Virus record (IMG/VR): IMGVR_UViG_3300037200_000150
Span: 1 to 21,683 of that record
Strand: one strand, 5' to 3'
Length of the DNA stretch: 21,683 bases
Origin: a virus
The position numbers and the translations under genes are program-made. The notes beneath the pieces were generated by a model. It was not told the DNA's origin. It saw only the letters and a program-made list of their open reading frames with translations, and ran no database searches. Below are positions 1 to 4,937 of this stretch, piece after piece. Every line of letters starts with the position of its first letter. The first letter of the stretch is position 1.

Positions 1-224
1 GGTTCCCGTGTTGGGCGCGAGCGACGCCGATACCGGTAGCGTGCTTCCCGATTCGATGACCGGCGGATATAAACCGCCGCCGGAAACTCATGCGTCCGGT
101 AATATCTTACCGGATAGCATGGTCACGCCGGAATCGCGTCCGGAGGCGCCCACGGGTGGCTCGTGGGGTACGGCCCAGGATAAGGTTCCCGTGTTGGGCG
201 CGAGCGACGCCGATACCGGTAGCG
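1..224 (+). repeat. in-frame direct repeat (period 183 bp)
   Basis: Bases 1-41 recur exactly at 184-224. The period is 183 bp, which is 61 codons, so the reading frame is kept and the peptide VPVLGASDADTGS is repeated. The left copy touches the window edge and may extend further. A shorter degenerate repeat (LPDSM) lies inside the unit. Confidence 0.9.
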
Positions 225-643
225 GTTCGTCTATGCGCGGCCGCGGCGCGCTATTCAGCGCCCACGACATGACCCCCGCCGAGTGGACCGGCCTCGAGAA
301 GGGCCTCGGCGAGGTCGCCGGTAACGCTGGGCGCGAGTTCGTCAAAGAAGAAGAACGCGAGCCCGAGCACGAAACGGATAAAGCCACCTTCGGCTCGACG
401 ACCGGCGACGACGGCGACGACCTCGCCGAGAATGGCGACGAAAGCCCCGACGACGGCAACATGATGATAGACGATATGCCCGCCACGGACGACGAACGTG
501 CGACGAACGTTCCGGCCCTCGGGGACGGCGCCAGCAACCTCCTGGGTTTCGCCGGCAATGCTGAGCCCCAAACGAGCGGCGGTTCCGATAACCCCGCGGT
601 ACAAGAAGCCAACCGCGTCAATCGTAGCCCGCCGACGTATTGA
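2..643 (+). CDS. acidic repeat-bearing phage protein, 5' end outside window
   Basis: The reading frame is open from base 2, so the true start lies upstream and only about 213 C-terminal residues are seen. The visible part opens with VPVLGASDADTGS, which recurs 61 residues later. In between, LPDSM occurs twice (VLPDSMTGG and ILPDSMVTP). The second half is strongly acidic (runs such as GDDGDDL and DESPDD) and has a charged segment (KEEEREPEHETDK), so it looks disordered. The stop at 641-643 is followed by a GAGGAG ribosome site serving the next gene. By position, just before the connector genes, it could be the tail of a capsid, scaffold or decoration protein, but no family is recognised. The minus-strand frame at 88-1014 across it is judged a shadow. 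Confidence 0.6.
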   Translation, partial: VPVLGASDADTGSVLPDSMTGGYKPPPETHASGNILPDSMVTPESRPEAPTGGSWGTAQDKVPVLGASDADTGSGSSMRGRGALFSAHDMTPAEWTGLEKGLGEVAGNAGREFVKEEEREPEHETDKATFGSTTGDDGDDLAENGDESPDDGNMMIDDMPATDDERATNVPALGDGASNLLGFAGNAEPQTSGGSDNPAVQEANRVNRSPPTY

Positions 644-657
644 GGAGCAAATTTCTG

Positions 658-972
658 ATGCGCACCGTCGACTATATCCACGTTTACGTTCATGATGGCC
701 GCCGCCGTACGCGGGACGATTGGTCGCCCGAGGCGCGTGCTGCGGCTGCGAAAGCGCGACAACATCCACACTCGGGTTCGTTTACCAGTGGCCAAGCGCG
801 GGCACATAAGGTTTTGACAGAGGAAGGTCACAGTCATAAAGGGCGTGACCACGAAAACGTGCATCATTACCAGCATCCTCGGTCGGGTGAGCGCACCAGT
901 GTATATCCAGACGGCACCGCAAATGTCTTTGCAAGCATGGGCCGCGGACAAAATTATACGCGATCCTTTTAA
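658..972 (+). CDS. small His-rich phage protein, paralogue of the 1591-1971 gene
   Basis: A 104-residue protein starting at ATG 658. GAGGAG at 642-647 supports this start over the in-frame TTG at 640. It has about fifteen histidines, many in the second half (EEGHSHKG, ENVHHYQHP). It aligns with the product of 1591-1971: both have D-x-IHV-x-x-H near the start, then P-x-SG-x-FT-x-GQA, HK-x-LT, GH-x-HKG and a Y-x-HP-x-x-G-x-RT stretch. The SGxFTxGQ motif resembles short motifs seen in other phage head proteins, but I recognise no named family. The two paralogues sit on either side of the DUF4054-like connector gene, which suggests a role in head completion or assembly (inference). The His content would suit metal binding. 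Confidence 0.75.
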   Translation: MRTVDYIHVYVHDGRRRTRDDWSPEARAAAAKARQHPHSGSFTSGQARAHKVLTEEGHSHKGRDHENVHHYQHPRSGERTSVYPDGTANVFASMGRGQNYTRSF

Positions 973-986
973 TAATGGGCCAGTGC

Positions 987-1000
987 TAGCCCGTGGGCTA
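987..1000 (+). promoter_or_regulatory. hairpin enclosing the GTG start of the connector gene
   Basis: TAGCCC-GT-GGGCTA is a perfect dyad centred on the GTG start codon at 993. No Shine-Dalgarno sequence is visible in front of this start. In mRNA the stem (five to six pairs) would hide the start codon, so translation of this gene may depend on ribosomes arriving from the preceding gene. That role is inference. Confidence 0.4.
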
Positions 1001-1505
1001 CCCGAACCCGCCAAACCCGCCGATAGGCGCCGTCACCCCGGCCGATCTTATCTCGAAATTCGTCGAGTTTTCGGTGGCCCAGGGCGGTATCGAGTTCTTG
1101 CCCAAGTACCCCGCGTCGCAGATACAGTTTTACCTCGATTGGGCTTATCTCAGCCTCAACCCACGCCGATGGGGGCCACTCTTACCGATGGGCGTGCAGC
1201 TTTTCGCGGCGCATTATTGCGTGCTTGAAGCGCAGGCCCAGGATCAGGTGAACCAAGGCGGCGAGCCGGGTATGGCGACGGGGTTGATATCGAGCACTTC
1301 CGCGGGGGGCGTTTCGGTATCGTTCGATACGAGCACGCCGGCCAATCCCGAAGATGGCGAGCTCAATCTTACCGTTTACGGTACGCGTTTCGCGCGGCTC
1401 AAGCGCCAGCTCGGCGCGGGCAGCTTGACGGTGACCGGTGGAGATTGTTACCCCGCGGGTACGCCGGCCGGCGGCTACTACGCGCCGGGGTGGCCGTGGT
1501 TGTAA
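993..1505 (+). CDS. DUF4054-like head-tail connector protein
   Basis: A 170-residue protein. The pattern is that of the DUF4054 connector family: an N-terminal helix segment (LISKFVEFS), YPASQIQFYLDWAYLSLNPRRWG, then an AAHYCVLEAQAQ helix, a GLISSTSAGGVSVSFD strand region and a conserved YGTRFARLKRQ helix. Such proteins form a ring below the portal. GTG 993 is the only reasonable start because an in-frame TAG lies at 987-989. No clear ribosome site precedes it and the start sits in a small hairpin. It is flanked by the two His-rich paralogues and followed by other neck genes, which fits the role. Confidence 0.8.
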   Translation: MGYPNPPNPPIGAVTPADLISKFVEFSVAQGGIEFLPKYPASQIQFYLDWAYLSLNPRRWGPLLPMGVQLFAAHYCVLEAQAQDQVNQGGEPGMATGLISSTSAGGVSVSFDTSTPANPEDGELNLTVYGTRFARLKRQLGAGSLTVTGGDCYPAGTPAGGYYAPGWPWL

Positions 1506-1590
1506 CCGCGAAGCAACGCGCCGCGGTTATATCCTTCGTAACGTCGCCATGATCAACCGTTCCTGCCCTTGTGGCTGCGGAGGCCCTCTC

Positions 1591-1971
1591 GTGAAAACCA
1601 GTATCCGTTCGTCGCGCCTTCGCTCGTTGGGTTTCGACGCTATCCACGTGCACCTGCACCGCGGTGAGGGTGAAGATGCGGCTGAGGGCGGTCCGGCGCA
1701 CGATCCGAAGTCGGGGCAGTTTACGGCGGGTCAGGCTGTGCGGCATAAAGAATTGACCGCAGCCGGGCACGAACACAAGGGTAAGGTCGATGGGGAACAT
1801 CTTTATAACCATCCAAAGACAGGCACGCGAACGACGGTTCATTCGGGCGGCGAGATGACACAAACGCACCCGGCCGGTGGAGCGCTCAATCCGCGCCCGG
1901 CGGCCCCGATGAATACTTCGCGTTATCCAGACCGCAATTTCAATCGTCATGGCGAACGCCGCACGAAGTAG
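1591..1971 (+). CDS. small His-rich phage protein, paralogue of the 658-972 gene
   Basis: A 126-residue protein. GTG 1591 is chosen because GGAGG at 1579-1583 lies seven bases ahead and because the resulting N-terminus (KTSIRSSRLRSLGFDAIHVHLH) aligns with the start of its paralogue. An upstream in-frame ATG at 1549 would add MINRSCPCGCGGPL, a Cys-rich piece with no counterpart, and has no visible ribosome site. The centre carries HDPKSGQFTAGQAVRHKELTAAG, then EHKG and a LYNHPKTGTRTT stretch. These are the same motifs, in the same order, as in the 658-972 protein, which points to an ancient duplication. The C-terminus (NPRPAAPMNTSRYPDRNFNRHG) is unique and basic. Function is unknown. Confidence 0.7.
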   Translation: MKTSIRSSRLRSLGFDAIHVHLHRGEGEDAAEGGPAHDPKSGQFTAGQAVRHKELTAAGHEHKGKVDGEHLYNHPKTGTRTTVHSGGEMTQTHPAGGALNPRPAAPMNTSRYPDRNFNRHGERRTK

Positions 1972-1977
1972 CCTGAC

Positions 1978-1993
1978 CGAACGCAAGCGTTCG
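1978..1993 (+). promoter_or_regulatory. perfect dyad just ahead of the 1999 start codon
   Basis: CGAACGC-AA-GCGTTCG is a perfect inverted repeat ending five bases before ATG 1999, where a ribosome site would be expected. No Shine-Dalgarno sequence is visible there. As RNA it would form a short stem next to the start, resembling the hairpin at the start of the gene at 993. A control function is inferred only. Confidence 0.4.
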
Positions 1994-1998
1994 ATCAT

Positions 1999-2388
1999 AT
2001 GCCCTACTTACCGCTCGCCCCGGCGCTCCAAAACTGGATGATGATCGATCAGTTCCAGGTGCAGCGCCGGGTTGAAACGATTAGTACCGAAAACGGCCGA
2101 TCGACGATCGCGATCACCGAGACGATAAATCCGGTTTGGGGCGTCGTGACCCCCGCGAGCCCGACCGACTTGAAGCGCTTAAGCGATTACGACGTGCAGA
2201 CGAAGCATATCGCGATCACCGCGGCGTTCGCGTTTAGCGGCGACGGCGCGAACGGTGTCAAGGCCGACTGGATTACTTGGAACGGCGACTTGTACGAGGT
2301 CCTCGACGTGAAGGCGTACGAACGTTACGGCTTAGGCTTCACGAACGCGATCGCGGGACTGATCACCGCGCAACCGAACGTGCCGTAA
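1999..2388 (+). CDS. head-tail connector / stopper-like protein
   Basis: A 129-residue protein starting at ATG 1999. The layout (early MMIDQFQVQRR, the GVVTPASPTDLKRL turn, then beta strands with DWITWNGDLYEVLDVKAYERYG and a final GFTNAIAGLITAQPNVP) is typical of small beta-barrel stopper/adaptor proteins in this gene position. The W-x-G-DLYEV-x-x-V-x-x-Y-x-x-YG pattern is common among them. It would close the connector after DNA packaging. The assignment rests on order and pattern, not on a named family. Its last ten residues are encoded a second time at 2532-2564 with different third codon positions. Confidence 0.55.
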   Translation: MPYLPLAPALQNWMMIDQFQVQRRVETISTENGRSTIAITETINPVWGVVTPASPTDLKRLSDYDVQTKHIAITAAFAFSGDGANGVKADWITWNGDLYEVLDVKAYERYGLGFTNAIAGLITAQPNVP

Positions 2389-2422
2389 AGACGGTCCCGC
2401 GTCGCTACGCGCCGTAGGACCG

Positions 2423-2554
2423 ATGCCCGTCCACGTAAAAGATACTTCGGCTTCCGTAATCGCCACGCTGCGCGCCCTAAGCCGGCGCCGCGTTTTGGTG
2501 GGCGTGCCGGCCTCGAATAACCACCGAGACCGGCCTTATTACGGCCCAGCCTAA
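2423..2554 (+). pseudogene. duplicated 5' fragment of the tail-completion gene
   Basis: ATG 2423 opens a 43-codon frame. Its first 34 codons (MPVHVKDTSASV to ASNNHR) match the start of the tail-completion gene whose main body lies at 2964-3488. It then runs into foreign sequence and stops at 2552-2554. An AGGA at 2416-2419 lies only three bases before the ATG. This copy holds the normal-looking ATG, while the downstream copy has ATC in its place. The fragment is therefore read as the left duplicate made when the 2524-2897 segment came in. Whether a short peptide is made is unknown. Confidence 0.7.
2429..2523 (+). repeat. 95-bp perfect direct repeat, left copy
   Basis: These 95 bases are identical to 2898-2992 (offset 469 bp). 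They encode VHVKDTSASV onward to ASNNH of the tail-completion gene. Recombination between the two copies would remove 469 bp, including the reverse-strand gene, and rebuild an intact gene starting at ATG 2423. Confidence 0.97.
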
Positions 2555-2564
2555 CGTACCGTAA
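2529..2564 (+). pseudogene. orphan C-terminal scrap of a stopper-like gene homologue
   Basis: In the frame starting at 2529 the sequence reads T-GLITAQPNVP-stop, the same ten final residues as the stopper-like protein ending at 2388. The underlying codons differ at eight of ten third positions with no amino-acid change. It is therefore not a fresh copy of the local gene but the end of a diverged relative's gene, brought in with the reverse-strand gene. There is no start codon, so it is a remnant. Confidence 0.85.
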
Positions 2565-2822
2565 TTATTTTTTCCAAGGGTAAGCCTTAACGTAGCCGTT
2601 TCCGGTGGGATGGTTAATCGTCGCATCCCATCCTAGGGCTTCGAACTTCTTCTCGGCGGCCTGACGCTCGGCGATGTTTTTGTATGGCAGGCTTAGCATC
2701 GGCAAGCCTTCATTACCGTGACAAGCGAGACCTTTTGGCGCATTAACTCCGTTCTGTTTAGCATAAGCGACCGCTTCCGCGTAGGTGCCGGCGAAATCGA
2801 CCATAATGGTACCGCTAGTCAT
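2565..2822 (-). CDS. 85-aa reverse-strand cargo gene (moron-like), unknown function
   Basis: This is the only convincing minus-strand gene in the window. ATG is at 2822-2820, with GGAGG (minus-strand reading of 2831-2835) eight bases ahead and a plausible sigma70-type promoter at 2852-2880. The protein is 85 residues. It begins MTSGTIMVDFAG, then a helix-like EAVAYAKQNGV, a short GLACHGNEGLPML stretch, a charged AERQAAEKKFEALGWD helix and a YVKAYPWKK end. This suggests a small alpha/beta fold with one Cys-His pair (ACHGNEG). No family is recognised. It is less GC-rich than its neighbours, opposes late transcription and is bracketed by a 95-bp duplication. These are marks of a moron, a gene expressed independently of the late operon, often in lysogens. 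Confidence 0.75.
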   Translation of the reverse strand: MTSGTIMVDFAGTYAEAVAYAKQNGVNAPKGLACHGNEGLPMLSLPYKNIAERQAAEKKFEALGWDATINHPTGNGYVKAYPWKK

Positions 2823-2851
2823 GTGGGTGTCCTCCGTTTGCTAGAAATATT

Positions 2852-2880
2852 CATATAAGCCCGCGTCTACGAAAAGTAAA
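2852..2880 (-). promoter_or_regulatory. candidate sigma70-type promoter of the reverse-strand gene
   Basis: Read on the minus strand, TTTACT (2880-2875) and TATATG (2857-2852) are separated by 17 bases and stand in an AT-rich patch unlike the surroundings. Each hexamer matches the consensus at four of six positions. The ribosome site follows at 2835-2831 and the start codon at 2822. Spacing is ideal but hexamer matches are only moderate. Confidence 0.5.
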
Positions 2881-2897
2881 TAGGTATCGTCATCCCG

Positions 2898-2992
2898 GTC
2901 CACGTAAAAGATACTTCGGCTTCCGTAATCGCCACGCTGCGCGCCCTAAGCCGGCGCCGCGTTTTGGTGGGCGTGCCGGCCTCGAATAACCA
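2898..2992 (+). repeat. 95-bp perfect direct repeat, right copy
   Basis: Identical to 2429-2523. Just outside, the left copy starts ATG-CCC while this copy starts ATC-CCG, so the start codon is lost here. On the right the copies part at CAC-CGA versus CAT-CGC, still both His-Arg. Confidence 0.97.
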
Positions 2993-3488
2993 TCGCGAAC
3001 CCGAACCGGGTGAAAAGGGCGAGCCGCTATCCAACGCGACGATCGCTTATCTCATGACGAACGGCGTACCCGAGCATAACGTGCCGGCTCGCCCGTTCCT
3101 GGCGCCGGGTATCCGTCGCGCCGAGACCGCTATTAAGACCGCGTTCAAGGCCGCTACCATAGCGGGCTTAGCCGGCGACCTAGGCAAAGCCGACGCTAAC
3201 CTAGACCTAGCCGGCTTCAAGGCTGAGACCGCCGCGAAACTGGTCATCGCCGAGGGCATACCCCCGCCGCTCGCCCCGGCGACCGTAGCGGCCCGCGCGC
3301 GCAAGAACGCGCCGAAAACCGGCCGTAAGGCAACGGCGAAAGAACAGGCGGCGTTTAACGCGCTCTATTACGAGGCCGTGAATTTAACCGGGGATACGGC
3401 GCTGCCGATCACCGGAAGCCCGACGACGCCGCTCGACGATACTGGTGCACTCTTAAAAAGTATTACGCACGTAGTGGAGAAGAATTGA
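2964..3488 (+). CDS. HK97 gp10-like / tail-completion protein with displaced start
   Basis: The body has the hallmarks of phage tail-completion or gp10-like neck proteins: VGVPASNNHRE, LSNATIAYLMTNGVPEHNVPARPFLAPGI (the NxPARPFLxPG box), then PPPLAPATVAARARK and a closing DDTGALLKSITHVV. TTG 2964 gives 174 residues, but homology to the fragment at 2423 shows that the native protein begins 24 residues earlier. The frame is open back to 2880, yet the expected ATG is ATC at 2892 and no ribosome site is seen for the TTG. Either a weak internal start (TTG 2964 or GTG 2967) is used, or only DNA that has lost the insert makes full protein. The stop overlaps the next ATG by one base. Confidence 0.7.
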   Translation: MVGVPASNNHREPEPGEKGEPLSNATIAYLMTNGVPEHNVPARPFLAPGIRRAETAIKTAFKAATIAGLAGDLGKADANLDLAGFKAETAAKLVIAEGIPPPLAPATVAARARKNAPKTGRKATAKEQAAFNALYYEAVNLTGDTALPITGSPTTPLDDTGALLKSITHVVEKN

Positions 3489-3706
3489 TGGAACGTACCG
3501 GTACCGCCACCGAACCGTGTACGAATTGTAAGGGCACCGGGCTAGTCGCGCGACCGTACGTCGGTATAGCCGAGGGCGACCATACGCGTCGATTCGTTAA
3601 ATCGATGTTTGAGAAAGAAATATGCTCGAAATGCGACGGGGGCGGCGTCGTCAAGTTCGATTCGACTAAGGTACGGGAAACACCGCCGGTTTTTGATTGC
3701 GGTTGA
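3488..3706 (+). CDS. small zinc-finger protein with two CxxCxGxG motifs
   Basis: A 72-residue protein from ATG 3488, overlapping the preceding TGA by one base, with GGAG at 3476-3479. Two DnaJ-type motifs, C11-TN-C14-KGTG and C46-SK-C49-DGGG, could together hold one zinc ion. Between them lies a basic stretch (DHTRRFVKSMFEKE). DnaJ zinc fingers normally have four such motifs and bind unfolded protein. A two-motif form inside a connector gene cluster might assist folding or assembly, but that is inference. The C-terminus ends in Cys. It could equally be a small regulator. Confidence 0.7.
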   Translation: MERTGTATEPCTNCKGTGLVARPYVGIAEGDHTRRFVKSMFEKEICSKCDGGGVVKFDSTKVRETPPVFDCG

Positions 3707-4384
3707 ATGACCGTCGCTCAGAATAGCTCGCACCGTGGATTTCTGCATCCGGGTACGGGCGTAACGCTAAAATTCGATACGCCGGGCCTCGGTTTCGATC
3801 AAGGCACTTGGGCGTATTTTCCGCGGAGCGGGCAAGTTCTCGACGATTTCATGCAACAGGTCGTCGTCGGGATTACCGGCTTACCGGGTAACTTGGTCTT
3901 TCCGCGCTGGCAGGCCGAACCGCCCAATTTGCCGCAGACGAAGGTCTCGCAGACCGATACTGAAGGTGTGAGCTGTTGGGCCGCGGTAGGCGTCACCGAA
4001 AGTACGCCGTGGGGCTTTCCGGCGCTTACCGAACAAAACGTGGGCGCTGCGACGGCGACCGGTTTTCAACGAGTGAGCGACCAAGAAGAATTTAAGCTCC
4101 TCTGCTCGTTTTACGGTCCCGCCGCCGACGCGTACGCGACGATCCTGCGCCTCGGTTTGACGGTGGGGCAAAACCGCGAGTGCCTGCAGCTCTTAGGCAT
4201 CGGTTTTCAGCAGACGAGCGGCCGGCGGCTCGTGCCGAGTTTGGTACAGGGGCGCAACCTGCGCCGGGTCGATATAACCGTGACGTTCATGCGCGAAGTC
4301 AAAATATTCTACCCGGTGCTCTATTTGCTCACGTCCGCGGTTTCGTTGGCGACGGACGTAGGCTTTACCGACGAAATTCAGTGA
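3707..4384 (+). CDS. gp12-like neck terminator (LIC_12616-like) protein
   Basis: A 225-residue protein whose ATG directly follows the preceding TGA. The pattern of phage neck/tail terminators of this group is seen: an early FMQQVVVGITGLPGNLVFPRWQ segment (helix followed by the PxNLVxPRWQ strand), a central GFQRVSDQEEFKLLCSFYGP strand region, a helix (ATILRLGLTVGQNRECLQLLG) and a C-terminal LVQGRNLRRVDITVTFMREV strand. This protein would cap the tail tube and join it to the connector. An unusual N-terminal extension contains FDTPGLGFDQGTW (3773-3811), a motif repeated in the DUF2612-like baseplate protein at 15871-15909. Confidence 0.75.
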   Translation: MTVAQNSSHRGFLHPGTGVTLKFDTPGLGFDQGTWAYFPRSGQVLDDFMQQVVVGITGLPGNLVFPRWQAEPPNLPQTKVSQTDTEGVSCWAAVGVTESTPWGFPALTEQNVGAATATGFQRVSDQEEFKLLCSFYGPAADAYATILRLGLTVGQNRECLQLLGIGFQQTSGRRLVPSLVQGRNLRRVDITVTFMREVKIFYPVLYLLTSAVSLATDVGFTDEIQ

Positions 4385-4391
4385 GGTTCCT

Positions 4392-4931
4392 TTGGCCCAA
4401 TCGAGACGGCTTACCGCCGATCCAGCCGCGATCTATGCGGCGCACGCTGCGGAAGCGCGTTCGGAGCACCGCGCCGCCGCGTCCGATGAGGCGCGTACGC
4501 ACCACGATCACGCCGCTTCGGCGCACGAGCTGGCGGCGCGGTTGTTGGCTCGCGTGCCACGACTTCAACGTTCGCGCGCCGCGCTCCAGCAAGCTGCGGC
4601 GGGCGCCCGTAGCGGGCGCAATCGCAACGAGCGCCAAGCCCTTTATTACGAATCCGAGATGACGCGCGTCGATCGCGCGATCGCGGCGTGTTCGTCGCGC
4701 GCGAATGACCATTACTTGCGCGGTTTGGAACATAGCGCGGTCGCCCGCGAGCGCGCAGCGTCGACGCTTTCGCACGAGGCGCGGGTGGACGCGGCGGCGG
4801 AACTGGTGCGGGCCGCCGAGGGGGACCATGAATTTCGTACGGCGGCGCAGCTACGCGCCCAGGTCGCCGTGCCGCCCCCGACCGGGGTGGAGCACGCGTA
4901 CGTTGACGATTCCCCGGCGGTTTCGGAGTAG
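4392..4931 (+). CDS. Ala/Arg-rich helical protein of unknown function
   Basis: A 179-residue frame from TTG 4392, with GAGG at 4383-4386 overlapping the previous stop. It ends six bases before the sheath start and so fills the gap between neck and sheath genes. The protein is almost wholly helical by composition: Ala-rich with His/Glu/Arg (AAHAAEARSEHRAAASDEA, HHDHAASAHELAARLLA, LALYYESE-type helix, EHSAVARERAASTL), ending in a Pro-rich tail (VPPPTGVEHAYVDDSP). Overlapping frames on both strands are long because of the GC-rich bias, so confidence in the frame rests on the start signal and the tiling. No family is recognised. A coiled-coil scaffold or chaperone role is possible. Confidence 0.6.
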   Translation: MAQSRRLTADPAAIYAAHAAEARSEHRAAASDEARTHHDHAASAHELAARLLARVPRLQRSRAALQQAAAGARSGRNRNERQALYYESEMTRVDRAIAACSSRANDHYLRGLEHSAVARERAASTLSHEARVDAAAELVRAAEGDHEFRTAAQLRAQVAVPPPTGVEHAYVDDSPAVSE

Positions 4932-4937
4932 TATCGC

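Noticed and set aside
88-1014. 308-aa minus-strand open frame at the left end
   Set aside because: It overlaps two well-supported + strand genes and the start of a third, has no start signal, and its composition (Arg/Ser/Pro-rich) is that of an antisense shadow in GC-rich DNA.
2423-2992. Group I intron or intein as explanation of the split gene
   Set aside because: The flanks are 95-bp direct repeats of coding sequence, which splicing would not require. The insert encodes a reverse-strand protein without endonuclease motifs, and no intron core or intein block is seen.
4180-4662. 160-aa + strand frame spanning the neck terminator end and the next gene
   Set aside because: It begins inside the neck terminator and overlaps the better-supported frame at 4392, which has a ribosome site and tiles to the sheath gene.
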